Assembly: GCA_934572325.1 (NCBI GenBank)
Contig: CAKTKT010000047.1
Location: 1 to 14,839 of the forward strand
Reading direction: 5' to 3'
DNA length: 14,839 bases
DNA from: an uncultured Oscillospiraceae bacterium
Lineage (GTDB): Bacteria > Bacillota > Clostridia > Oscillospirales > Oscillospiraceae
In this document: positions 1-5,462 of the stretch, in pieces
How positions within the stretch are numbered: the first letter of the stretch is position 1
Layout of the letters: every line of letters begins with the position of its first letter
The notes under the pieces: model-generated
What the model was told of the DNA's origin: nothing
Databases searched by the model: none
Seen by the model: only the letters and a program-made list of their open reading frames with translations
Translations under genes and position numbers: made by a program

Positions 1-575
1 ATCATCATCATGATCTTCATGACGACGTCGTTCATGCAGTTGATCCACTCGCCGATCTTCGAGCCCTTCTCGCCGGCGGCGAGGATGCCCGCGCCGAAGA
101 AGATGGCGATGACGATAACGGGCAGCATATCTGCGCTGACCATGGGCTTGACGAGGTTATCCGGGAAGATGTTGACGATGACCTGCATCACGCTGGGGGA
201 TTCCTTGGCGGTATACTCCAGCGCGCCGAGGTCGGCGCTCGGCAGGGCGGGGAAGTACCCCTTGAAGATGTTGACGATGACAAGACCGATCACGACCGCG
301 AGCGCGGTGGTGCACATATAGTACAGGAAGGTCTTGAGACCGACGCTGCCCACGCGCTTGAGATCCTTGAGGGAGATGACGCCGTCCGTGATGGAGAAGA
401 GGACGACCGGCACGACAAGGAACTTCAGCAGGTTGATGTAGATCGTTCCGATTGGCTTGAGGTAATCGGTGGTAAAATCGGGGTTCTTCAAAAACAGCAG
501 ACCCACGAGAATACCGGCGAGCATGCCAATAAATATCTTGGCAGGCAGGGACAGCTTTTTCTTTGACTTTTCCAT
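1..575 (-). CDS. Dicarboxylate/amino-acid:cation symporter (DAACS/SDF family), N-terminal part
   Basis: This is a membrane carrier that probably imports glutamate, aspartate or C4-dicarboxylates with Na+ or H+. The 191 visible codons start at an ATG (573-575) behind a good AGGAGA ribosome binding site (7-8 nt spacing) and run off the left edge. A short Lys-rich N-terminus (residues 2-7) precedes a first membrane span at about 12-29, a second at about 42-64 containing IYINLLKFLVVPVVLFSI, and a third at about 80-104. The IxLLKxLVVPLVF-like second helix and the later FPDNLVKPM segment (137-145, like the family's xPxNxxxAM loop) are typical of the glutamate/dicarboxylate (GltP/DctA) fold. The C-terminal half with the substrate-binding hairpins lies outside the window, so the substrate cannot be assigned. 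The gene has its own promoter at 743-771 and an unusually long leader. Confidence 0.93.
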   Translation of the reverse strand, partial: MEKSKKKLSLPAKIFIGMLAGILVGLLFLKNPDFTTDYLKPIGTIYINLLKFLVVPVVLFSITDGVISLKDLKRVGSVGLKTFLYYMCTTALAVVIGLVIVNIFKGYFPALPSADLGALEYTAKESPSVMQVIVNIFPDNLVKPMVSADMLPVIVIAIFFGAGILAAGEKGSKIGEWINCMNDVVMKIMMM

Positions 576-737
576 GGTGTTCTCCTTTTAAAATAATATA
601 TCGCGCCCCAAGCACACCGCCGCGCCGCCGAGCCGAGCCGGATGTCAATGCCGGCAGACCCTGCGCTCCTCTTTTCTCCGATGATACCTACGGCAGTCGG
701 TATCGCGCGGTGCATCGGGTCGGGATTTCCTCTCTTT
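576..737 (-). promoter_or_regulatory. Long, potentially structured 5' leader of the symporter gene
   Basis: If transcription starts about 7 nt after the -10 box at 743-748, the symporter mRNA has a leader of roughly 160 nt. Within it I see a GACCC/GGGTC pairing (717-721 with 657-661) enclosing a GATACC/GGTATC hairpin (699-704 with 683-688), followed by a GCCGG/CCGGC hairpin (637-641 with 651-655). No Rho-independent terminator and no known riboswitch class was recognised. A regulatory role is inference from length and pairing only. Confidence 0.35.
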
Positions 738-742
738 GTGAC

Positions 743-771
743 ATTGTACCATATCGCCGCGCCGGATTCAA
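743..771 (-). promoter_or_regulatory. Sigma-A-type promoter for the symporter gene
   Basis: On the minus strand there is TTGAAT (complement of 766-771), a 17-bp spacer and TACAAT (complement of 743-748), 4/6 and 5/6 matches to the consensus with ideal spacing. It points at the symporter start at 575. Three TTAACG repeats lie upstream of the -35 box. Confidence 0.65.
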
Positions 772-828
772 CAGTTTTGTAGCGCGTATAGGGCAAAATC
801 ACTAATTTTTGCGTTTTTAACAAAAATC

Positions 829-866
829 CGTTAAGGCTGCGTTAAGACAAAGCGCAAAAGCGTTAA
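829..866 (-). promoter_or_regulatory. Three phased TTAACG direct repeats, candidate regulator sites
   Basis: The complement of CGTTAA occurs at 829-834, 840-845 and 861-866, that is 11 and 21 bp apart, about one and two helical turns. The first two form TTAACG-N5-TTAACG. They begin 58 bp upstream of the symporter -35 box. This geometry is what winged-helix OmpR/PhoB-class response regulators bind. The identity of any regulator is unknown. Confidence 0.4.
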
Positions 867-907
867 CATCGCGCAAAGACAGAGCGCCCGCATCAAGGGG
901 CAGGAAA

Positions 908-937
908 TGAAAATGACGCGCCGAGGCGGCGCGCCAT
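908..937 (-). terminator. Rho-independent-like terminator after the 82-residue membrane protein gene
   Basis: On the minus strand a 10-bp stem (928-937 with 913-922, one G-T wobble) with a 5-nt loop is followed by TTTCATTT. It starts 16 bases downstream of the stop codon of the small membrane protein gene and probably ends that transcript. The U-tract is interrupted, so strength is uncertain. Confidence 0.6.
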
Positions 938-952
938 TGATAAGCGGAGGGT

Positions 953-1201
953 TCAGCTCAAGAAATTTGACTTTACGAGCAACAGCAGCGCGGCGAGCGC
1001 AAGCTCAAGAATGATGAGCGCGAGCCCCTTAGCCGTCTCCTTGCCGACAAAGGCGTTCAGCTCTTCGTCGTCGCTGTCTCTGTATTTGCGGCGGAGCTTG
1101 ATGTTGTCCACGTTGACGGTGATGCAGAACACACCTACAAGAAGCATCGCCAGAAGTATTCCGAGGGCAATTATCATGCCGTAAATTTCGCTGTCTAACA
1201 T
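953..1201 (-). CDS. Small two-span membrane protein of unknown function (82 aa)
   Basis: I do not recognise a family. The protein has a hydrophobic helix at about residues 8-30, a charged middle (31-56, with a KLRRKYRDSDDEEL segment) and a second hydrophobic helix at about 57-76, so it should be an integral membrane protein with a short charged loop between two spans. The ATG at 1199-1201 follows a GAGGTAA Shine-Dalgarno, and the gene sits directly behind a perfect consensus sigma-A promoter (1236-1264) and before a terminator-like hairpin, so it is very likely a real, independently transcribed gene. It lies 91 bp downstream of pncB on the same strand and might also receive read-through from it. 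Function unknown. Confidence 0.8.
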   Translation of the reverse strand: MLDSEIYGMIIALGILLAMLLVGVFCITVNVDNIKLRRKYRDSDDEELNAFVGKETAKGLALIILELALAALLLLVKSNFLS

Positions 1202-1235
1202 AAGATATTACCTCACAGTGTAGTTACATCTTTGT

Positions 1236-1264
1236 ATTATACAGTGGGGCGGCGCTTTTGTCAA
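1236..1264 (-). promoter_or_regulatory. Perfect consensus sigma-A promoter for the small membrane protein
   Basis: The minus strand reads TTGACA (complement of 1259-1264), exactly 17 bp, then TATAAT (complement of 1236-1241): 12 of 12 consensus bases with ideal spacing. The predicted transcript begins near 1229, giving a leader of about 28 nt. Confidence 0.85.
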
Positions 1265-1292
1265 AGCTCTTTTTGCCGCGCGGCGGCGGCGT

Positions 1293-2756
1293 TCAGCCGT
1301 TTTCCATCTCTGAATATTCGGCAAGCATACGATCCTTCAGCGCCATGAGCAGAGGCGAATGATCGACATAGTACCTGTGCGGGTAGTCGAAGCGCTTGAC
1401 CTCCGGCCAGAGGGTGCTCACGCCGTAGGCGCAGTGCGTCTTTATCTCTCTGAGCGTCGGCTCGGCGTATACGAGCTCGCCGTTTTTGAATATCTGCACG
1501 AGGAGCTTCTCCGCGCGGAAATCCGTCAGCGTTTTCCGCTTCCAGCGCGCGTCCGGATCGCACAGCTCAAGGGGCTTCGTGTCGTCAACGACCTCGTCGT
1601 GCATACAGATATAGTCCGCCTCCGCCATGCCGGTCTTCCGGTTGAAGAGTCGGTATACCGTCTTGAAGCCGGGGTTTGTGATCTTGCCGACGTTCTCGCT
1701 GACCTTGATCTTGGGGATGATATTGCCGCTCTCATCCTCCACGGCGCACAGCTTGTACACCCCGCCGAACACCGGACTGCTGCGCGAGGTTATAAGCCGC
1801 TCGCCCACGCCGAAGGAGTCTATCCTCGCGCCCTGACGCAGAAGCTCCGCGATAAGGCGCTCGTCGAGGGAGTTTGACACCGTTATGGTGCAGCCCGTCC
1901 ACCCCGCCTCGTCGAGCATCACGCGGGCGCGCTGGGTGAGATACGCCATGTCGCCGGAGTCAAGGCGTATGCCGCACTTTTTTATGCCGAGGGGCTTGAG
2001 CACCTCGTTGAACGCGCGTATCGCGTTCGGCACGCCGGATCTGAGTGTGTTGTACGTGTCCACGAGCAGCACGGCGTTGTCGGGGTATGCCTTGCAGTAG
2101 GCGACGAACGCCTCATACTCGCTTGCAAACATCTGCACCCATGAGTGCGCCATCGTGCCCGCGGCGGGCACGCCGTAGAGCTGGTCGGACACGGTGCAGG
2201 CAGTGCCCGCGCAGCCGCCTATGAACGCGGCGCGCGCACCCGTCACCGCGCCCGCGATGCCCTGCGCCCGGCGCGAGCCGAACTCCAGCACCGCGCGCCC
2301 GTCGGCGGCGCGGCACACGCGGTTCGCCTTTGTGGCGATAAGGCTCTGATGGTTAAACTCCAGCAGCATATACGTCTCCAAAAGCTGCGCCTGTATGGCG
2401 GGGGCGCGCACGGTGATCACGGGCTCCTTCGGGAATACGGGTGTGCCCTCCGGCACCGCCCAGATGTCGCCCGTAAACCTGAAATCGCGCAGATAGGCGA
2501 GAAAGCCCTCGTCGAACATCCCGCGCGAGCGCAGATAGGCGACGTCCTCCTCGTCAAAGTGCAGCTTTTTGACGTAGTCGATGATCTGCTCAAGTCCGGC
2601 GGCGATGGCGAAGCCGCCCTCGTCCGGCACGGAGCGGTAGAAAACGTCGAAATACGTAATCTCGTCCTGCAGCCCGCTGACAAAGTAGCCGTTGCCCATG
2701 GTCAGCTCGTAAAAATCGCAGAGCATGGTGAGATTGATGCCGTTGGCGCTCTTCAT
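1293..2756 (-). CDS. pncB: Nicotinate phosphoribosyltransferase
   Basis: This cytoplasmic enzyme joins nicotinate to PRPP (ATP-dependent) to make nicotinate mononucleotide, the first step of Preiss-Handler NAD salvage. The 487-residue length fits the family. N-terminal MLCDFYELTMGNGYF (11-25) is the substrate-site start of the family. EFGSRRAQG (158-166) is a phosphoribosyl-binding motif, AGTMAHSWV (199-207) carries the His (H204) expected to be phosphorylated, GIRLDSGD (262-269) is the conserved sheet motif, and FGVGERLITS (315-324) is the phosphate-binding loop. The start at 2754-2756 has an AGGAGA site 8 nt upstream. An in-frame TTG further up (2849) coincides with the -35 box and is unlikely to be used. 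The gene is transcribed alone from 2821-2849, divergently from galK. No motif is missing. Confidence 0.96.
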   Translation of the reverse strand: MKSANGINLTMLCDFYELTMGNGYFVSGLQDEITYFDVFYRSVPDEGGFAIAAGLEQIIDYVKKLHFDEEDVAYLRSRGMFDEGFLAYLRDFRFTGDIWAVPEGTPVFPKEPVITVRAPAIQAQLLETYMLLEFNHQSLIATKANRVCRAADGRAVLEFGSRRAQGIAGAVTGARAAFIGGCAGTACTVSDQLYGVPAAGTMAHSWVQMFASEYEAFVAYCKAYPDNAVLLVDTYNTLRSGVPNAIRAFNEVLKPLGIKKCGIRLDSGDMAYLTQRARVMLDEAGWTGCTITVSNSLDERLIAELLRQGARIDSFGVGERLITSRSSPVFGGVYKLCAVEDESGNIIPKIKVSENVGKITNPGFKTVYRLFNRKTGMAEADYICMHDEVVDDTKPLELCDPDARWKRKTLTDFRAEKLLVQIFKNGELVYAEPTLREIKTHCAYGVSTLWPEVKRFDYPHRYYVDHSPLLMALKDRMLAEYSEMENG

Positions 2757-2820
2757 GTCGTGATTCTCCTGTCGTTTCCGCGCGGCACGCTCCGCCGCAC
2801 GATTTTTGTTATATAGTAGT

Positions 2821-2849
2821 ATTATATCTTCTGCACTAATTAAACGCAA
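2821..2849 (-). promoter_or_regulatory. Sigma-A promoter for pncB
   Basis: The minus strand reads TTGCGT (complement of 2844-2849), 17 bp, then a perfect TATAAT (complement of 2821-2826). It lies about 65 bp upstream of the pncB start at 2756. Confidence 0.75.
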
Positions 2850-2898
2850 GATATTTGTGTAATATGTTAAAACATTGTTTTGCAGTCACCGATTTTGG

Positions 2899-2927
2899 TT
2901 GACTTTGCACTGCTCTAGGTATATCTT
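2899..2927 (+). promoter_or_regulatory. Probable sigma-A promoter for galK
   Basis: TTGACT (2899-2904), a 17-bp spacer and TATCTT (2922-2927), 5/6 and 4/6 consensus matches, lie about 50 bp before the galK start. TTATAC at 2929-2934 is an alternative -10. Confidence 0.5.
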
Positions 2928-2976
2928 GTTATACGTAGGAAGTTGGCTTTGATAGAACAACGAAAAGGTAAAACGC

Positions 2977-4056
2977 ATGAAAAAACAGATATTTGTCTCC
3001 GGCAGAACCGAGCTTGCCGGCAACCATACCGACCACCAGAAGGGGCGGCTGCTCGCCTCTGCGGTGCACTTCGGGCACTACGCCCAGTGCGAGGCGAACG
3101 GGCTGAACGTTGTGCGCGTGCAGTCCGAGGGGTTCAAGCCCTTTGAGGTCAACCTCACCCACCTCTCCCTGCGCACGGCTGAGTTCGGCACGCCGAAGTC
3201 TCTCGTGCGCGGCGTTGTCGTCGCCTTTAAGGAGCTGGGGCTGGACGTCGGCGGGTTCGACGCGCGGATAAAGAGCACGCTCACCCCCGGCTCGGGGCTA
3301 AGCTCGTCCGCGGCGTTCTCGGTGCTCGTGGGGCGTATGCTCAGCGAGCTTTTCAATAACGGCGAGGTCGATCCCCTTGTCATCGCCCGCGCCGGACAGC
3401 AGGCGGAGAACAAGTATTTCGGCAAGCCCTGCGGCATTATGAGCCAGCTTGCCTGCGCGTTCGGGCACACGGTGTATGCCGATCCCAAGACCGGCGAGAT
3501 AGAGCAGATACGCGCCAGCTTCACGCCGATGGGGCTGACGATGTGCCTGACGGACACCGGCGGCAGCCACGCCGGACTGGACACGTCCTACGCCCGCATC
3601 CCCGCCGACATGGTGTATATCGCAAACCTGTTCGACAAGGGCGTGCTGGGCGACGTCGATCCGAAGGAGTTTTACCGCAAGGGCTGGGACCCCGCGAACC
3701 GCCCCGTGCGCCGCGCGATGCACTTTTTCGGCGAGAACGAGCGCGTGCCGCGGATGCGCGACGCACTCAAGAGCGGCGACGGGGAGACGTATATGCGCCT
3801 GATGAACGAGTCCGGGCGCTCGTCCGAGCAGCTTCTCAACAACATCGTCACCAGCGCCACGGGCGACACGAAGCTTGCCCAGGGGCTTGAGCGCAGCCGC
3901 CGCCTCCTTGAGGGCAAGGGCGCGTGGCGCGTGCACGGCGGCGGCTTTGCCGGATGCGTCCAGGCACTCATGCCGACGGACTTCTTCCCCGAGTACAAGC
4001 GCAGCATGGAGCAGGAGTTCGGCGCGGGGAGCTGCATCGAGATAAATATAATGTAA
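2977..4056 (+). CDS. galK: Galactokinase-family GHMP kinase with altered active site
   Basis: GHMP sugar kinase, by family expected to phosphorylate galactose at C1 with ATP in the Leloir pathway. GRTELAGNHTDHQKG (9-23) is the galactose-binding signature of a Firmicutes subfamily (canonical GRxNLIGEHTDY). TPGSGLSSSAAF (103-114) is the ATP-binding loop and RVHGGGFAGCVQA (318-330) the third GHMP motif. At the motif normally reading CGIMDQ, where Asp is the catalytic base, this protein reads CGIMSQ (Ser156), and the usual Glu of GEHTD is Asn16 as in its subfamily. At 359 residues it is short. An in-frame stop at 2953-2955 rules out a longer N-terminus. The ribosome binding site is weak (AAAAGG). 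The reading frame is intact, so this is not an ordinary pseudogene. It may be a weak or inactive kinase, have another substrate, or be a sensor. galT lies 5.3 kb downstream. Confidence 0.88.
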   Translation: MKKQIFVSGRTELAGNHTDHQKGRLLASAVHFGHYAQCEANGLNVVRVQSEGFKPFEVNLTHLSLRTAEFGTPKSLVRGVVVAFKELGLDVGGFDARIKSTLTPGSGLSSSAAFSVLVGRMLSELFNNGEVDPLVIARAGQQAENKYFGKPCGIMSQLACAFGHTVYADPKTGEIEQIRASFTPMGLTMCLTDTGGSHAGLDTSYARIPADMVYIANLFDKGVLGDVDPKEFYRKGWDPANRPVRRAMHFFGENERVPRMRDALKSGDGETYMRLMNESGRSSEQLLNNIVTSATGDTKLAQGLERSRRLLEGKGAWRVHGGGFAGCVQALMPTDFFPEYKRSMEQEFGAGSCIEINIM

Positions 4057-4085
4057 CGATCATGCCTTGGCACAAAAAATGCAAA

Positions 4086-4115
4086 CTGCCGGAGCTGCAT
4101 AAGCAGCTCCGGCAG
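4086..4115. terminator. Strong GC-rich hairpin downstream of galK
   Basis: A perfect 13-bp stem (4086-4098 with 4103-4115) with an ATAA loop lies 29 bp after the galK stop. On the plus strand it lacks a U-tract. On the minus strand it is followed by TTTGCATTTTTTG, so it would work best as a terminator for transcripts running leftward into galK. It may be bidirectional. No minus-strand gene is nearby. Confidence 0.5.
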
Positions 4116-4118
4116 CGC

Positions 4119-4197
4119 CTGTCAAAAAGCCATAAAAACACCCCGTTTCTTTCGTTATACCAGAAACAGAGGCGAGCTGAATATGGTTTTTTGACAG
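4119..4197. repeat. 79-bp imperfect palindrome with 15-bp terminal inverted repeats
   Basis: CTGTCAAAAAGCCAT (4119-4133) pairs with ATGGTTTTTTGACAG (4183-4197) with one G-T wobble. Inside, GTTTCT (4145-4150) pairs with AGAAAC (4162-4167), so the whole 79 bp can form one interrupted hairpin. It looks like a small palindromic intergenic element (MITE- or REP-like). Whether it is repeated in the genome cannot be seen here. Confidence 0.55.
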
Positions 4198-4201
4198 ACT
4201 G

Positions 4202-4232
4202 ACGGGTATTCAAAAAATCTTTGAATACCCGT
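4202..4232. repeat. Perfect 13-bp inverted repeat upstream of spoIIQ
   Basis: ACGGGTATTCAAA (4202-4214) and TTTGAATACCCGT (4220-4232) form a perfect stem with a 5-nt loop. It ends immediately before the candidate sigma-F -35 element (4233-4237). No U-tract follows in either direction. Confidence 0.6.
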
Positions 4233-4262
4233 GTATATTATCCTCCATTGCAGGCAAGAATA
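4233..4262 (+). promoter_or_regulatory. Sigma-F-like (forespore) promoter for spoIIQ
   Basis: GTATA (4233-4237), a 15-bp spacer, then GGCAAGAATA (4253-4262). This fits the known Bacillus sigma-F pattern (about GYWTA, 15-16 bp, GGNNANAATW) at every fixed -10 position. Transcription would begin near 4268-4270, about 35 nt before the spoIIQ start codon. spoIIQ is a classic sigma-F target in B. subtilis, which supports the call. No sigma-A-like promoter is evident close to the gene. Confidence 0.6.
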
Positions 4263-4295
4263 GGTATGCAAGCAAAAGATTTACTGCAATGGAGG
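4242..4295 (+). promoter_or_regulatory. Perfect 12-bp inverted repeat covering the spoIIQ Shine-Dalgarno
   Basis: CCTCCATTGCAG (4242-4253) and CTGCAATGGAGG (4284-4295) are exact inverse complements with a 30-nt loop. The right arm contains the GGAGG ribosome binding site of spoIIQ, so the left arm is a perfect anti-Shine-Dalgarno. The sigma-F-like -10 element (4253-4262) lies almost wholly in the loop, sharing only its first base with the left arm. A forespore transcript would therefore lack the left arm and be translatable, while read-through RNA from upstream would be masked. Confidence 0.6.
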
Positions 4296-4303
4296 TCAAA
4301 AAT

Positions 4304-5059
4304 ATGAGCAGCAACAGCTCCGGCAAGAAGCTGGAGAGATTCTTCACGGGTAAGGGCTTTTACATAGTCCTTTTCCTGTGCGCCGCGGTTATCGGCGTTT
4401 CCGCGTGGATGATGGCGGCAGGAAATGAGACTATGGCAAAAGACGTTGTGAACGGCGGCAATTCCACCGGCTACTCCAACAAGCGCGTGGAAACCGTGAT
4501 CATCCCGCCCGCCGACAGCGCCGAGGCTTCACGCTCGCAGGAGGACAGCGTTCCGGCGATGAGCGGCGGCGACGCTGCAGACAGCGAGAACGCCGCCTCT
4601 GCGGAAAAGGACGACGCCGTCGCCGTCTTCGCCGAGGAGAACGCCGCGCCCGTGTGGCTGTGGCCCGTCAGCGGCAGCATAGAGCGCGGGTACTGTATGC
4701 AGAGTCTCGCGTATGACGTGACGCTGCGCGACTGGCGCACCCACAGCGGCATAGACATCGATGCGCCCGAGGGCAGCACCGTCACCGCCGCGCGCGGCGG
4801 CACGGTGGAGAGCATCGTCAACGACGATCTATACGGCACGGTCGTCACCATTGACCACGGCGACGGCACGAAGGCGGTCTACGCCAACCTCGCCGCCGAG
4901 CCTCCCGTGAACGTCAGCGACGCGGTCGAGCCGGGCTATATCGTCGGCGCTGTCGGCACGAGCGCCCTCGCCGAGGTCGCCCAGCAGAGCCATCTGCACT
5001 TTGCCGTCACCGTCAACGGCGCGAGCGTTGACCCGCTGGAGTATCTCCAGACGGCGTAA
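4304..5059 (+). CDS. spoIIQ: SpoIIQ-like stage II sporulation protein, LytM/M23 domain
   Basis: A forespore membrane protein that, by family, binds mother-cell SpoIIIAH to form the channel and ratchet linking the two compartments during engulfment. The 251-residue product has one N-terminal membrane anchor (about 18-39), an acidic Ala/Ser/Glu-rich linker (about 68-113) and a LytM/M23 domain (about 117-251). The Zn-binding motifs are present: WRTHSGIDI (144-152; H147, D151) and SHLHF (229-233; H230, H232). As in clostridial SpoIIQ, these are intact, so endopeptidase activity is possible. YDVTLRDWRTHSGID is very SpoIIQ-like. The start is taken at 4304 because GGAGGT (4291-4296) is 7 nt upstream. 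An in-frame ATG at 4289 overlaps the Shine-Dalgarno itself. The gene is flanked by palindromic elements on both sides and appears monocistronic. A generic M23 peptidase is the alternative. Confidence 0.87.
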   Translation: MSSNSSGKKLERFFTGKGFYIVLFLCAAVIGVSAWMMAAGNETMAKDVVNGGNSTGYSNKRVETVIIPPADSAEASRSQEDSVPAMSGGDAADSENAASAEKDDAVAVFAEENAAPVWLWPVSGSIERGYCMQSLAYDVTLRDWRTHSGIDIDAPEGSTVTAARGGTVESIVNDDLYGTVVTIDHGDGTKAVYANLAAEPPVNVSDAVEPGYIVGAVGTSALAEVAQQSHLHFAVTVNGASVDPLEYLQTA

Positions 5060-5221
5060 GTAAACGCTGATTAAATGCGTCAGATGGCTGAACGCGAGAA
5101 TTATTTGACTAATAAAATGAGCTTTTGCAGGAATACTTTGTGTATTTCAAAAAAAGCTCATGAAATCAGGCGGAGAATTATCCGTTCAGACGCTGACAGC
5201 CATTTATTCAGCGGTTACGTA
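5057..5221. repeat. 165-bp imperfect long palindrome starting at the spoIIQ stop codon
   Basis: The outer arms (5057-5077 and 5201-5221) match at 18 of 21 positions as inverted repeats. Further inside, CTGAACG (5088-5094) matches CGTTCAG (5183-5189), and ATGAGCTTTT (5117-5126) matches AAAAGCTCAT (5152-5161) perfectly, leaving a 25-nt loop. The RNA would fold into one long interrupted hairpin. It may be a decayed palindromic mobile element, or a 3' stabiliser or terminator structure for spoIIQ. Its left arm includes the spoIIQ stop codon. Confidence 0.6.
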
Positions 5222-5260
5222 AGCGGACAAAAGCATCTTGATATTCTCCCTGCAATGCAT

Positions 5261-5289
5261 AAGGGCGCACCCGCACGGATGCGCCCTTT
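5261..5289 (+). terminator. Terminator-like hairpin after spoIIQ
   Basis: AAGGGCGCA (5261-5269) and TGCGCCCTT (5280-5288) form a perfect 9-bp stem with a 10-nt loop, followed by only a few T residues. It lies about 200 bp after spoIIQ and 26 bp before the next -35 box, so it may separate the two units. Strength is uncertain. Confidence 0.5.
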
Positions 5290-5314
5290 CCGCGCGCGTC
5301 CGTCATTCTTTTTC

Positions 5315-5343
5315 TTGCAACGCGGCGGACTTTCCGTTATAAT
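5315..5343 (+). promoter_or_regulatory. Sigma-A promoter for the lipoprotein gene
   Basis: TTGCAA (5315-5320), a 17-bp spacer and a perfect TATAAT (5338-5343). Transcription would begin near 5350, leaving a leader of about 110 nt before the ATG at 5463. Confidence 0.75.
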
Positions 5344-5462
5344 AATTACAAGGAAACTCAAGATCGCCGGTGAAACAAATCCCCCGCGTCTGCGTATATT
5401 ATTTCGGAAGCACAACGGAAATCAACGGATCAAAGTGAAACATCGAGGAAAAGGAGGATACA

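Larger units (their letters stand above)
2757..2976. other. Divergent pncB/galK promoter region
   Basis: A 220-bp AT-rich intergenic region holding a minus-strand promoter for pncB and a plus-strand promoter for galK. Their -35 elements are about 50 bp apart. Between them lies a short dyad, ATGTT-AA-AACAT (2864-2875), which could be an operator for either gene but is too short to be sure. No open frame of note. Confidence 0.6.
5222..5462. other. Intergenic region before the lipoprotein gene
   Basis: Together with the palindrome at 5057-5221 this makes a gene-free stretch of about 400 bp. It contains a terminator-like hairpin (5261-5289), a good promoter (5315-5343) and an untranslated leader of about 110 nt leading to the lipoprotein start. 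An open frame that enters this stretch has no ribosome binding site and no recognisable product. Confidence 0.6.

Noticed and set aside
2757..2849. Upstream TTG start that would lengthen pncB by 31 residues
   Set aside because: The codon coincides with the -35 box of the pncB promoter, and the extension is unlike family members. The ATG at 2754-2756 has a proper Shine-Dalgarno.
2864..2875. GalR/LacI-type operator in the pncB-galK intergenic region
   Set aside because: The dyad ATGTT-AA-AACAT has only 5-bp arms and lacks the central CG typical of LacI-family sites, so it is mentioned only in the region description.
4086..4295. CRISPR-like or attachment-site interpretation of the dyad cluster
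   Set aside because: The dyads differ from one another and show no regular spacers; there is no cas gene, integrase or transposase nearby.
4289..4303. ATG at 4289 as the spoIIQ start
   Set aside because: It overlaps the GGAGG sequence that serves the next ATG at 4304 and has no ribosome binding site of its own.
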